Assembly (NCBI RefSeq): GCF_014652635.1
Contig: NZ_BMZE01000001.1
Coordinates: 237,206 to 301,205 of the forward strand
DNA length: 64,000 bases
Direction: 5' to 3'
From: Devosia pacifica
Lineage (GTDB): Bacteria; Pseudomonadota; Alphaproteobacteria; Rhizobiales; Devosiaceae
Shown: positions 1 through 9,505 of the stretch, piece by piece
Layout: every line of letters begins with the position of its first letter
How positions within the stretch are numbered: the first letter of the stretch is position 1
The notes under the pieces: model-generated
Told to the model about the DNA's origin: nothing
Seen by the model: only the letters and a program-made list of their open reading frames with translations
Database searches by the model: none
Program-made: the position numbers and the translations under genes

Positions 1-1458
1 CTGGGCGCCTTCGGCAAGGCGGGCTTGCAGCCGGTTCAGCACCCGGTCGTACTCACCGATCGAGAGCACGGCTGTATCGATTGGCTGCCGGCCCTTGGGT
101 TTGTCGCGAAGCGTCGAAACCTCCATGTCGCCGAAATGCGTCAGCACCAAAGTGCGCGGGATGGGTGTCGCGGTCATCACAAGGAGATCGCTGTGCTTGC
201 CCTTGTCGGACAGCGCCAGACGCTGATGCACGCCAAACCGATGTTGCTCGTCGACGACTGTAAGCCCCAGATCCTTGAAGGCAATGTCGTTCTGGAACAA
301 GGCGTGGGTGCCCACAGCGATCGCTATGCTGCCATCGGCGATGCTGGCTGCGATGCTACGCCGTTCCTTTGCGGTCATCTTGCCGGTGAGCAGGGCGATA
401 TCAAGCCCGACGGCATCACATAGCGGCTTGAGCGTTCTGAAGTGCTGGGCGGCCAGGATTTCGGTGGGAGCCATCAAGGCCGATTGCGCGCCAGTCTCGG
501 CAACGTGCGCCATGGCCATCAGCGCCACAACGGTCTTGCCCGAGCCGACATCGCCCTGCAGCAAGCGAGACATGCGATTCTCGGACGCGAGGTCGGCGTG
601 AATATCTGCAAGCGCATGCTTCTGGCCATCAGTAAGCGAGAATGGCAGAGCGGCTTCAAGCCTCTCCGTGATGTGTCCCGTGGCCTGACGCGCCACCCCG
701 CGGGTTGATCCCATCGTGGCCCGAACGATCAGCAGCGCCAGTTGGCCTGCAAGATACTCGTCATAGGCGAGACGATTGCGGGCAGGGCCCCAAAGCTCGG
801 CATCGCTCGGATCCTCCGGCTGATGAACGTGCCGCATCGCCTCGGCAAAGGTTGGCCATCGGTGATGCTCGCGCGTCGCTTTGGGCATCCATTCAGTAAG
901 GTCGGGTAACTGGGTGACCACCTGCTGGACGAGCTTGTAGAGAGCTTTGGACTTCAGCCCATGAGTAAGCGGATAGACAGGTTCGACGCTCGGAAGTGCA
1001 TCCGGATCGTCTGGCGCTGCCACATAGTCCGGGTGCATGATCTGCTTTTCACCATTGAAGATGCCGATGTCCCCGGAAACCAGCCGTCGTTCGCCGACCG
1101 GCAGCAATTTCGTCAGCCAATCGCCCTGAACCCGGAAATAGACGAGTTGTATATCGCCGGTGTCATCGTGGGCGTGAACGCGATACGGCGCCTGCGCTTT
1201 TCCAGGCGGCGATGGCTGATGACGATCTATGTGCAGATCGAGCGTCACCGTCTGATTGAGTGTGGCATCGATCACGCTGACGCGCCGCCGGCGGTCGATC
1301 GTCGCCGTTGGCATGTGCATCAGCAGGTCGAGCGCCATCGCCTCCTGACCCTCTCCAGGGGCGAGAAGACGACGCAGCAGGCTGTGCAGTTGCGGTCCTA
1401 CTCCCTTGAAAGACTGAAGCGAACGAAACAGCGGGTCGAGTGTCTGCGGGCGTGGCAC
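1..1458 (-). CDS. recG: ATP-dependent DNA helicase RecG (partial, C-terminus off the left edge)
   Basis: RecG remodels stalled replication forks and Holliday junctions by ATP-driven branch migration. The reverse strand encodes 486 residues from a GTG start at 1458 and is still open at base 1, so the C-terminal part of helicase domain 2 is missing. The N-terminal wedge/OB region (starting VPRPQTLDPLFRSLQSFKGVG) is followed by Walker A GDVGSGKT (around bases 537-560), the Walker B box DEQH (about 245-260) and the TATPIPRTL motif. GTG is preferred because the family usually begins just before the RPxxLDPLF segment and a GGGA lies 10 bases upstream. It is divergent from sdhE-mfd, the usual neighbourhood in alphaproteobacteria. 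Confidence 0.95.
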   Translation of the reverse strand, partial: MPRPQTLDPLFRSLQSFKGVGPQLHSLLRRLLAPGEGQEAMALDLLMHMPTATIDRRRRVSVIDATLNQTVTLDLHIDRHQPSPPGKAQAPYRVHAHDDTGDIQLVYFRVQGDWLTKLLPVGERRLVSGDIGIFNGEKQIMHPDYVAAPDDPDALPSVEPVYPLTHGLKSKALYKLVQQVVTQLPDLTEWMPKATREHHRWPTFAEAMRHVHQPEDPSDAELWGPARNRLAYDEYLAGQLALLIVRATMGSTRGVARQATGHITERLEAALPFSLTDGQKHALADIHADLASENRMSRLLQGDVGSGKTVVALMAMAHVAETGAQSALMAPTEILAAQHFRTLKPLCDAVGLDIALLTGKMTAKERRSIAASIADGSIAIAVGTHALFQNDIAFKDLGLTVVDEQHRFGVHQRLALSDKGKHSDLLVMTATPIPRTLVLTHFGDMEVSTLRDKPKGRQPIDTAVLSIGEYDRVLNRLQARLAEGAQ

Positions 1459-1588
1459 GATTCGATGGTCCCTGAGATCCTGTCTGCTTTTAGCGTTGCA
1501 GGCGTCACTGTCCAATTCCGGGCTTGCTGCTGACAATCGCCAACAATCGGCGTAAACAGGCCGCCACAAACATAGGCAGACCGAAATC

Positions 1589-1879
1589 ATGGCAGTTGCA
1601 GAAACGGCCGGTGAGCCGATTGCTATGCGCAGAAAACGTGCGCGCTATCGTGCTTGGCACCGCGGTATCCGGGAAATGGATCTGGTACTTGGCTCCTTCG
1701 CGGACGCTGAGGGACCGAATATGGACGCTGCGGAACTGGACGCGTTCGAAGCGCTACTTGACGAACTGGATGCGGACCTTCTGCGCTGGGTGACGGGGGC
1801 AGACACACTGCCTGAGCGCATTGATGCGCCGCTGTTTGCGCGAATCGTCCGACATCAGCAGCAACGGTTGCAGTCATGA
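1589..1879 (+). CDS. sdhE: FAD assembly factor SdhE (succinate dehydrogenase flavinylation)
   Basis: This 96-residue protein has the SdhE/Sdh5 signature: a basic RRKRARYRAWHRGIREMDLVLG stretch, written here as RRKRARYRAW then HRGIREMDLVLG, near residues 13-34 that contains the RGxxE motif. A conserved acidic helix with FEALLDELDADLLRWVTG follows. SdhE promotes covalent attachment of FAD to SdhA in the cytoplasm. An alternative start at 1625 would remove 12 poorly conserved residues. The last four bases overlap the mfd start (ATGA), so the two genes are probably co-translated. The recG/sdhE/mfd neighbourhood supports the call. Confidence 0.9.
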   Translation: MAVAETAGEPIAMRRKRARYRAWHRGIREMDLVLGSFADAEGPNMDAAELDAFEALLDELDADLLRWVTGADTLPERIDAPLFARIVRHQQQRLQS

Positions 1880-4800
1880 ACGAGCAGATCGTCGAGAAGC
1901 CGACACGCACGATTGCGCATGTGCCGGATGGCATGCAGCCGATGGTTCTTGCGGGCCTTGTGGAGGATCGCCTGAAGGCGGCTCCAGAGGATCCGGTCAG
2001 TATCGTCTTCGTGGCGCGCGACGGCCGGCGGATGCAGCGGCTCGCGGACATACTGCAGCAGATGCTACCCGGTCATCCAATCCTCACTTTGCCGGCCTGG
2101 GACAGCCTACCGTACGACAGGGTGTCGCCGAACAGCGTTACTACAGCTGCCCGCATGCGGACCTTGGCGAGCCTCGCCGAAAACCAGACCAGCGGCGCGA
2201 TCGTTCTGACCGCGGTCAACGCGCTCATCCAGAAGCTGCCGCCGCGTGAAGACGTGCAGCGGATGAGCTTTTCCGCCGCGAGTGGTCGTATGGTCGAAAG
2301 CGATAAGCTGATCACCTGGGCCAGCGACAACGGCTATCTTCGGGTTCCGACAGTGCGCGAATCCGGCGAGTTCGCGGTTCGCGGCGGACTTGTCGATCTC
2401 TATCCGGCTAGTGCCGAGGCTCCTGTCCGGTTCGACTTCTTTGGCTCGCAACTGGAAACCATCCGCACCTTCGATCCTGACACACAGCGTACCACGGGCA
2501 CGCTGAAGCGGATCGAACTGGTGCCGATGAGCGAAGTGATGCTGACCGCCGACAGCATCCGCCGCTTTCGCCAGAACTATACGCGCAGCTTCGGCGGAAA
2601 CACCGCAGATGACCCGCTCTACGCCGCCATCAGCGCCGGTTCACGCTATGCTGGCGCCGAGAACTGGTTGCCGTTCTTTTATGAGCACCTCGAGGACCTG
2701 TCGGCCTACGTGGGTGACGCTCCATATGTGTTCGATGACCAGGCCGCCGAAGCCTTTGGCGAACGGCGCCGGCAGATCGTCGACTATTATCAGGCGCGCG
2801 AGGAAGCCCGTCAGCAGCCTCAGGTCGCTGGAGCCGGCGCCCCTTATAAACCCGTACCACCGGATCAGCTCTATGCTGTCGACCAGCACCCATATGCTCT
2901 GGCCGGCGCTAGCGTCATACAGCTTTCGGCCTTTCAGGCGCCAGATACGCGGGACACGGTCGATGCTGGCGGGCACCTGGCTCCGAGCTTCGCAGCCGAG
3001 AGGCAAGCGCAGGATACCAACCTCTTCGCCGCGGTCGTCGACCGCCTTACGGCCGAGCGCAAAGCGGGACGCCGCGGCATCATTGCCTGCTGGAGCGAAG
3101 GCACGCGGGACCGTATGGCCCAGGTGCTCAAGGACCATGGCCTGACCAACCCACGCATGGCGGAAAACTGGCGCGACGCCGCCTCCACAAGCCCGAACAC
3201 CACATCTCTTGTTGTGCTCGGCCTCGATAGCGGGTTCGTCACCGACGAGATGCTCGTCCTGTCTGAACAGGACATTCTGGGTGAGCGCATTCTGCGCCCG
3301 CAACGCCGTCGCAAGGCCAGCGATGCGCTGACAGAAGCCGCCAGTCTCGCTGCCGGCGATCTGGTCGTTCATGTCGATCACGGTATCGGCCGATTTATCG
3401 GATTGCGTGTTATCGAGGCGGGGGGCGCCCCACACGAATGTGTTGAGCTCGAATACGCCGGCGATACAAAGCTCTACCTGCCCGTCGAAAACATCGAGCT
3501 GCTTTCGCGCTATGGCTCCGAAGACACGGGCGCCCAACTCGACAAACTGGGCGGCGGTGCCTGGCAGGCTAAGAAAAGCCGTCTCAAGCAGCGCATCCGC
3601 GAAATGGCGGAGCAGCTGATCACGATTGCCGCGGCACGTCAGTTGAGCTCTGCCGACCGGATGGACCTTCACGCCGGCAGCTACGACGAGTTCGCTGCGC
3701 TATTCCCGTTCGAGGAAACTGAAGACCAGATGGCCGCCATCGAGGCAGTGTTTGATGATTTGTCATCCGGCAAGGCGATGGATCGGCTGGTTTGCGGCGA
3801 TGTCGGCTTCGGCAAGACCGAAGTCGCGCTTCGGGCTGCCTTTGCCGTTGCCCTTTCGGGCAAGCAGGTGGCCGTGGTGGTGCCGACGACACTTCTTGCC
3901 CGTCAGCACTACAAGACATTTGCCGAGCGTTTTGCCGGCCTGCCGGTGCGCGTGCGCCAGGCCTCGCGTCTCGTCGGCAGCGCCGAAATGAAGGCTACAC
4001 GCCAGGGTCTTGCCGAGGGGCAGGTCGATATTGTCGTCGGTACCCACGCCCTGCTGGCGAAATCGATCAAGTTCAAGGATCTGGGGCTGCTGATCATCGA
4101 TGAAGAGCAGCATTTCGGCGTGGGCCACAAGGAGCGGCTTAAGGAGCTCAAGGCCAATGTGCATGTGCTGACGCTGACCGCGACGCCAATCCCGCGTACA
4201 CTACAACTGGCCCTGACAGGTGTTCGCGACTTGTCGTTGCTGGCGACGCCGCCGGTCGATCGCCTGGCTGTGCGCACGTTCATATCGCCCTTCGATCCGC
4301 TCAGCGTCCGCGAGGCGCTGCTACGCGAGAAATATCGCGGCGGGCAGGCGTTTTATGTCGTGCCGCGCATCAAGGATCAGCCGGAAATCGCTGATTTCCT
4401 TAAACAACAGGTTCCCGAGGTGTCATTCGTCGTTGCTAACGGCCAAATGGCGCCCGGCGAACTCGATGACATCATGAACGCCTTCTATGATGGGCAGTTC
4501 GACGTCCTCGTCGCCACCACCATCGTCGAGTCCGGTCTCGACATTCCCAATGCGAACACCCTGATCGTTCATCGCGCCGACCATTTCGGTCTCGCGCAGC
4601 TTTATCAGATCCGTGGCCGCATCGGACGCTCCAAGCAGCGCGCCTACGCTCTGTTTACAGTGCCCCCGGACCGCAAGCTGACGGATACTGCGGAGCGTCG
4701 CCTAGGGGTCCTTCAGTCTCTCGAAACGCTGGGCGCGGGCTTCCAATTGGCCAGCCACGACCTCGATATCCGCGGCGCTGGCAATCTGCTGGGCGAGGAA

Positions 4801-5358
4801 CAATCGGGACATATTCGCGAGGTTGGCTACGAGCTCTACCAATCCATGCTGGAAGAGGCCGTGGCCTCCCTACGGTCCGGCGAGGAAGAATATGTCGACA
4901 ACTCAGAATGGAGCCCGCAAATATCTCTTGGCATGCCTGTGATGATCCCCGAGCACTATGTGCCGGATTTGACCGTGCGGATGCAGCTCTACAGGCAGCT
5001 GGGTGATCTCAAGGAAGCCGAGGAGATCGATGCCGCCGGCGCTGAGCTCATCGACCGGTTCGGTCCACTTCCTGAAGAGGTTGAGGCACTTCTGAAGGTC
5101 ATTCTGGTCAAGTCGCTCTGTCGCAAGGCAAATGTCGAAAAGGTCGACGCTGGGCCCAAGGGCGCTGTCGTTACTCTACGCAACAATGAGTTCCCGAACC
5201 CGGGTGCCTTGGTGCAGATTGTAGCGGACCCGGGACAGCAGGCCCGTATAAAACCAGATCAGAAGATTGTGTTCGCGCGCAACTGGCCCAACGCCGATGC
5301 GAGACTGAAAGGTGCGGCCGCTATTCTTTCGCGCATGGCGAAAGCGGCGGAGCAGTAA
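1876..5358 (+). CDS. mfd: Transcription-repair coupling factor Mfd
   Basis: Mfd is an ATP-driven translocase that removes RNA polymerase stalled at DNA lesions and recruits UvrA. At 1160 residues it has the usual full length. The N-terminal UvrB-like region occupies roughly residues 1-420. The RNA-polymerase interacting domain follows, with GDLVVHVDHGIGRFIG near residue 495. The RecG-like helicase core has Walker A GFGKT near 644 and the DEEQH box at 742-746, with TATPIPRTL and the QIRGRIGRS motif VI after it. The C-terminal TRCF domain is complete. The start overlaps the sdhE stop by four bases. Nothing suggests damage to the gene. Confidence 0.98.
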   Translation: MNEQIVEKPTRTIAHVPDGMQPMVLAGLVEDRLKAAPEDPVSIVFVARDGRRMQRLADILQQMLPGHPILTLPAWDSLPYDRVSPNSVTTAARMRTLASLAENQTSGAIVLTAVNALIQKLPPREDVQRMSFSAASGRMVESDKLITWASDNGYLRVPTVRESGEFAVRGGLVDLYPASAEAPVRFDFFGSQLETIRTFDPDTQRTTGTLKRIELVPMSEVMLTADSIRRFRQNYTRSFGGNTADDPLYAAISAGSRYAGAENWLPFFYEHLEDLSAYVGDAPYVFDDQAAEAFGERRRQIVDYYQAREEARQQPQVAGAGAPYKPVPPDQLYAVDQHPYALAGASVIQLSAFQAPDTRDTVDAGGHLAPSFAAERQAQDTNLFAAVVDRLTAERKAGRRGIIACWSEGTRDRMAQVLKDHGLTNPRMAENWRDAASTSPNTTSLVVLGLDSGFVTDEMLVLSEQDILGERILRPQRRRKASDALTEAASLAAGDLVVHVDHGIGRFIGLRVIEAGGAPHECVELEYAGDTKLYLPVENIELLSRYGSEDTGAQLDKLGGGAWQAKKSRLKQRIREMAEQLITIAAARQLSSADRMDLHAGSYDEFAALFPFEETEDQMAAIEAVFDDLSSGKAMDRLVCGDVGFGKTEVALRAAFAVALSGKQVAVVVPTTLLARQHYKTFAERFAGLPVRVRQASRLVGSAEMKATRQGLAEGQVDIVVGTHALLAKSIKFKDLGLLIIDEEQHFGVGHKERLKELKANVHVLTLTATPIPRTLQLALTGVRDLSLLATPPVDRLAVRTFISPFDPLSVREALLREKYRGGQAFYVVPRIKDQPEIADFLKQQVPEVSFVVANGQMAPGELDDIMNAFYDGQFDVLVATTIVESGLDIPNANTLIVHRADHFGLAQLYQIRGRIGRSKQRAYALFTVPPDRKLTDTAERRLGVLQSLETLGAGFQLASHDLDIRGAGNLLGEEQSGHIREVGYELYQSMLEEAVASLRSGEEEYVDNSEWSPQISLGMPVMIPEHYVPDLTVRMQLYRQLGDLKEAEEIDAAGAELIDRFGPLPEEVEALLKVILVKSLCRKANVEKVDAGPKGAVVTLRNNEFPNPGALVQIVADPGQQARIKPDQKIVFARNWPNADARLKGAAAILSRMAKAAEQ

Positions 5359-5539
5359 GTATTTGGCGTTAACGAACCGGAACAACCATATAAGACAATT
5401 TGCATGGTTCGGCCCGCCCGACAGGGTTCCGTAATGCTTGGTCGTCATGCTATTGCCCGAATTCAGCACTTCAAGGTCACCCAAGAATGCGGGGGAGAAC
5501 GCCGCCCCGTTGCGATTGCAAACAAGCCAAGGATTTTGC

Positions 5540-6283
5540 ATGAAGCTCAGAAACTCACTTCTCGCTGGTCTTGCCGCCGCCACCTTTGCGCTGTCGTCCA
5601 TGACGGTTCTCGCCCAAGAGACCGAGACGACCGAGGAAGCGCCCGCGACGAGCGAGCAGCAGCAACCTGATACCACAGCGGCGACGCAGGGTATCACCAG
5701 CGCCGAACTTCCCTCGCAGAACTGGTTGAAGGTATGCGATCCGCTGCCGGATGGGCAGGAAGCGTGCATCATGCGTCAGGTGGTTCTGGCCAATGGTCAG
5801 TTCCTTGGCTCGTTCCTGCTGCGTGACGACCCGGGCCAGGAGAGCCGCCTGCTGGCAGTTGCTGCCGTTCCACTAGGCGTGCTGCTGCCGTTCGGGCTTA
5901 CCTGGCAGATCGATGGCGCCGAACCGATCCGCGTGCCCTATATGCTCTGCGATCCGACGTCATGCGCGACCCAGCTCGTTATCAACGAGGCCTACGTGAA
6001 TTCGCTCAAGCGTGGTGCAGCCCTGAAGCTCACGGCGAAGAACCGTCAGAACGAGGATCTCACGATTGAGATCGACCTGAGCGGCTTTACCGCCACCTAT
6101 GATGGCGATGCTGCGCTCACCTTTGACGAGTTCCGCCAGGAGTCGACAGGCGGTAACGCGCTTGAGCAGGTGCTTCAGGACCGTGCCGAGCAGCTCCGTC
6201 GCCAGCTCGATACGGATGCCGAGCCCGCGGAAGGGGCTTCAGAAGAGAGTACGGATTCTGGCGCCGAGGAGACGGCGCAGTAA
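5540..6283 (+). CDS. Invasion-associated locus B (IalB)-family exported protein
   Basis: A 247-residue protein starting at an ATG six bases after AAGGA. Residues 1-26 form a signal peptide ending VLAQ. A low-complexity acidic segment rich in E, T and Q follows. The core, about residues 55-190, begins NWLKVCDPLPDGQEACIMRQ and contains conserved cysteines including MLCDPTSC, which is the IalB fold. The last 30 residues are again acidic and unstructured. The family is periplasmic and is named after a Bartonella erythrocyte-invasion protein, but it is widespread in free-living alphaproteobacteria, where its role is unknown. Longer upstream starts in the same frame have no signal peptide and were rejected. 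Confidence 0.82.
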   Translation: MKLRNSLLAGLAAATFALSSMTVLAQETETTEEAPATSEQQQPDTTAATQGITSAELPSQNWLKVCDPLPDGQEACIMRQVVLANGQFLGSFLLRDDPGQESRLLAVAAVPLGVLLPFGLTWQIDGAEPIRVPYMLCDPTSCATQLVINEAYVNSLKRGAALKLTAKNRQNEDLTIEIDLSGFTATYDGDAALTFDEFRQESTGGNALEQVLQDRAEQLRRQLDTDAEPAEGASEESTDSGAEETAQ

Positions 6284-6309
6284 TCTGGCTGCATCGACAG
6301 CATCAGTGA

Positions 6310-6334
6310 GGGGCGCGTCAGCGCCCCTTTTTTA
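6310..6334. terminator. Intrinsic terminator between convergent genes
   Basis: A 7-bp perfect stem (GGGGCGC and GCGCCCC) with a GTCA loop is followed by six or more T residues on the + strand. It lies 27 bases after the IalB-family stop. The T tract overlaps the stop codon of the convergent UbiH-like gene (6332-6334). It should therefore end + strand transcripts efficiently. It lacks a matching T run for the opposite direction. Confidence 0.85.
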
Positions 6335-7495
6335 TTGCCGGCCCATGCCGATGGACATTGCCTGCTTTCGCAACGCGGGCAGGGCGTTGAGGCCCCAGAG
6401 CCCGCCGGCCCGCAGCATCTGTGCTGGCAGATGTTCGGAAAGGAGAGAGCGAAACAGTGCGTCGACCATGCCGCCGGTTCTGGTAACATCTGTGGCCCGA
6501 CGAACGGCATAAGCATCGCTCACCTCCTGGCCCCAGTTTGAATCAGAACGATCAGCGTTTTTTACCACCTCTGCAAGCGCTTCCACGTCGCGAAGGCCAA
6601 GGTTCAGTCCCTGCGCGCCAATCGGTGGAAACGCATGCCCGCTCTCTCCCACAAGCACCACGCCGCGGCGTCCGAGGGGCCGAACGGATAGAATGTTCAA
6701 AGGGAAAACGGCAGGCTTCGTCGCCATCTTGATATCGCCAAACAGCCTTTGGGATTTCTGCGCCAAAGCCTCGATCATCTCGGCGTCCGGTCGCGCGATG
6801 ATGTGCTGCAACACATCCTGTCTGTCGATCCAGACGAGATTCGCCCGATTCTCTTCTGCCGGGACGAGCGTGAATGGACCATTGGGATAGTGAAACTCCA
6901 CGGATGTGGCGTTGAGCGGCTTCTGCAGCTCCAGATCGCAAACCAATGCGGACTGTTCAAACTGCCGCTCGCGAGAAACGAAGCCTTCCACATGTCTACG
7001 CACAAACGACCGCTTGCCATCTGCGCCAACGATAAGCGGCGCCTCTATCTCACGCTCGTCGGCAAGAACAGCAATATGGGTGGACTCCTGCGCCTTGAGG
7101 TCAACGAGTGCACTATCGACAGCCGAAAGGTTTGGCAGGGACGCCCGAACCTTCGAGAAGGCCTCGTTGAGCGCGCTGTTCGCGAAATTCCACCCGAAGG
7201 CGTCGAGCCCCATGTCAGAGGCCTTGAACAAGCTTTCCGGGGCTCGGAACAGCCGATTTGTGGCGTCGATGATCCGTATGCGGCGCAGGGGATAACCGAG
7301 GCTCGCGGGATCCTCGATCAGGCCAGAGTAAACCAGATAGTCGACCACCGGCTGCATCAGCGCCGAGGTTCGTTGATCCTTGGCGGCGCCAGGAGCGGCA
7401 TGAATCACGTCCAGGCCGGCACGGGCCAACGCAATTGCCGCCGCAAGCCCAGTCAGCCCGCCTCCTACAACTATGGCATCGGTCCGGTCGGTCAT
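6332..7495 (-). CDS. UbiH/UbiF/COQ6-family FAD-dependent hydroxylase
   Basis: A 387-residue flavoprotein monooxygenase. It has an N-terminal Rossmann dinucleotide motif (VVGGGLTGLAAAIALARAG, residues 9-27) and, near residue 285, the family fingerprint GESGHAFPPIGAQGLNLGLRD. The family hydroxylates the ubiquinone ring on the inner face of the cytoplasmic membrane. Which ring position this one modifies cannot be told from sequence. The start at 7495 places the FAD motif at the N-terminus; an in-frame ATG at 7549 would add 18 residues with no family resemblance. It is transcribed convergently towards the IalB-like gene. Confidence 0.85.
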   Translation of the reverse strand: MTDRTDAIVVGGGLTGLAAAIALARAGLDVIHAAPGAAKDQRTSALMQPVVDYLVYSGLIEDPASLGYPLRRIRIIDATNRLFRAPESLFKASDMGLDAFGWNFANSALNEAFSKVRASLPNLSAVDSALVDLKAQESTHIAVLADEREIEAPLIVGADGKRSFVRRHVEGFVSRERQFEQSALVCDLELQKPLNATSVEFHYPNGPFTLVPAEENRANLVWIDRQDVLQHIIARPDAEMIEALAQKSQRLFGDIKMATKPAVFPLNILSVRPLGRRGVVLVGESGHAFPPIGAQGLNLGLRDVEALAEVVKNADRSDSNWGQEVSDAYAVRRATDVTRTGGMVDALFRSLLSEHLPAQMLRAGGLWGLNALPALRKQAMSIGMGRQ

Positions 7496-7649
7496 CCCAT
7501 CTCTCGTGTCGGTTGGGCCATACAGCGCCCTAGGTGTTAGCATCGACACCGAAAATCGACCAGAGACCCTGCGATCAGCTTGTCGCGTCTTTCACAAGGC
7601 CGCTGTTGCTACTATGAGTCTACGTCATTCTTAAGCCAGCAGGAATTGC

Positions 7650-8537
7650 GTGATGATGGAATTGCTTGTCGACCCCAGTGTCTGGGTCGCGTTCTTGACA
7701 TTGACCGTCATGGAGATCGTGCTCGGTATCGACAATATCGTTTTCATCTCCGTCCTGGTCTCACGGCTGCCGGCCGAACAGGCCGAGCGGGCGCGCAAGC
7801 TCGGCATTGCGCTGGCGCTGGTATTCCGCATCGTTCTGCTCCTGCTTATCTCCGTTATCGTGCAGCTCGAGGATCCGGTCATCAGTTTCGCCGGGTTCGA
7901 TCTCTCCTGGAAAGATATCATCCTCATCGCCGGCGGCTTTTTCCTGATCTACAAGGCAACCCACGAAATGCATGCGGCTATTGAAGAGCCGCATGAAGTG
8001 AGCATCGCGGAAAAGGCCAAGGCCTCATTCCAGGCGATCATCCTGCAGATCGTCATCATCGATATGGTATTTTCGATCGACTCGATCATCACCGCAGTTG
8101 GCATGGTGCCTGCCGACCAGGTCATCGTGATGATTGCCGCCGTTCTCGTGGCGGTCGCCGTAATGTTCATCGCCTCTGGCCCGATCGCTCGGTTCGTGGC
8201 CGCGCACCCGACAACCAAGATGCTGGCTCTAGCCTTCCTGCTTCTCATCGGCGTGACCTTGGTAGCAGATGGTCTCGGCTTCCATATCCCGAAGGGCTAC
8301 ATCTACTCTGCGATGGCGTTTTCCGTATTGGTGGAAGCTGTTAACATATTTGCGAAGAGCCGCAGGATGGCCAATGCCGATCCGCAACGGCTTGCCGCAG
8401 CAACCGCTGTTCCGGGTAGCCGCGTCTCCGAAGAGGACGTGGCATCGGTTCAGACCGCAAAGCCAAGGCCGCGCTCCAATCCGGTGAGGAAGGCACAGGC
8501 CCGCCCGAAGTCCGCTCCGAGGAAGCCCAAGTCATGA
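7650..8537 (+). CDS. TerC-family integral membrane protein
   Basis: A 295-residue polytopic protein with seven or so hydrophobic segments. It contains the TerC motifs EIVLGIDNIVFISVL (residues 17-31) and VIIDMVFSIDSIITAVGM (about 134-151), in which acidic residues sit inside membrane helices. TerC/YjbE proteins are linked to metal-ion (manganese) export or tellurite resistance. Residues 245-295 form a hydrophilic tail rich in R, K and P, likely cytosolic. The start could be GTG 7650 or the ATGs at 7653 and 7656; AGGA at 7640 best serves the first two. The stop overlaps the next gene by four bases. Confidence 0.88.
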   Translation: MMMELLVDPSVWVAFLTLTVMEIVLGIDNIVFISVLVSRLPAEQAERARKLGIALALVFRIVLLLLISVIVQLEDPVISFAGFDLSWKDIILIAGGFFLIYKATHEMHAAIEEPHEVSIAEKAKASFQAIILQIVIIDMVFSIDSIITAVGMVPADQVIVMIAAVLVAVAVMFIASGPIARFVAAHPTTKMLALAFLLLIGVTLVADGLGFHIPKGYIYSAMAFSVLVEAVNIFAKSRRMANADPQRLAAATAVPGSRVSEEDVASVQTAKPRPRSNPVRKAQARPKSAPRKPKS

Positions 8538-9505
8538 GCATTGCCGTCGTCGTAGAAAATCAAGGAGGCCCCGAGGCCCTGAAGGTCACGGAAGTCACGG
8601 TGGGTGAACCGGGCCCTGGGCAGGTGCGCATCGTTCAGACTGCCATCGGCCTGAATTTTATCGACACTTACCAGCGTTCTGGTCTGTATCCCATTGAAAC
8701 ACCATTTGTCGCAGGGAACGAAGGCGTCGGGACCATTACTGCCGTCGGTCCCGATGTGGAGAGCTTCAAGCCCGGTGACAGAGTTACCTACAACGGCTCT
8801 CTAGGCGCCTATGCACGTGACAGGCTGCTGCCGGTAGAGAAGGTCATTCCAGTACCCGACGGGATCGATGACCGAGAGGTCGCGGCGATGATGCTCAAGG
8901 GCATGACCGCCTACTACCTGCTCTTCAAGACATGGCCGCTGAAAGCTGGCGAGACCATCCTCTATCATGCCGCTGCCGGGGGCGTCGGATTGTTGGCATG
9001 CCAGTGGGCAAAGGCAATCGGGGCTCGTGTCATCGGTACCGTAGGCTCGGCCGACAAGGCAGAACTCGCCCTTGAGAACGGGTGCGATGAAGTCATCAAT
9101 TATCGCGAAGAGAACTTCGTCGAGCGTGTTCGTGATCTGACGGACGGCAAAGGCGTGGACGTCGTCTATGACGGCGTTGGCAAGGATACCTTTGAGTCTT
9201 CACTGGATTGCCTGCGCCCGCGCGGACTGATGGTGTCTTTTGGCAATGCTTCCGGTGTTGTCTCGATCCCCGATCTCGGGGTTCTGGCGCGCAAGGGCTC
9301 TTTGTATGTCACACGCCCGACCGCGGCCTCCTATTTCGCCAATCGCGAGGACATGCTGGAGGGCGCAGCGGCGCTCTTTGACGCCGTGAAATCCGAGGCG
9401 ATAAAGGTCAACGTGAACCACACGTTCCGGCTGGAAGAGGCCGCCGAGGCGCATAGGGCCCTCGAGGCGCGGGAAACCACCGGTTCGGTCGTCCTCCTGC
9501 CTTGA
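8534..9505 (+). CDS. Zinc-free NADPH:quinone oxidoreductase (QOR, MDR superfamily)
   Basis: This 323-residue medium-chain reductase has no catalytic zinc ligands. It carries the quinone oxidoreductase hallmarks: GLNFIDTYQRSGLYP near residue 38, a GNEGVG segment, and the NADPH-binding loop HAAAGGVGLLACQWAK near residues 150-165. It is predicted to reduce quinones or alpha,beta-unsaturated carbonyls in the cytoplasm with NADPH. The start overlaps terC (ATGA), so the two are probably translationally coupled. The specific substrate is not determinable. Confidence 0.9.
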   Translation: MSIAVVVENQGGPEALKVTEVTVGEPGPGQVRIVQTAIGLNFIDTYQRSGLYPIETPFVAGNEGVGTITAVGPDVESFKPGDRVTYNGSLGAYARDRLLPVEKVIPVPDGIDDREVAAMMLKGMTAYYLLFKTWPLKAGETILYHAAAGGVGLLACQWAKAIGARVIGTVGSADKAELALENGCDEVINYREENFVERVRDLTDGKGVDVVYDGVGKDTFESSLDCLRPRGLMVSFGNASGVVSIPDLGVLARKGSLYVTRPTAASYFANREDMLEGAAALFDAVKSEAIKVNVNHTFRLEEAAEAHRALEARETTGSVVLLP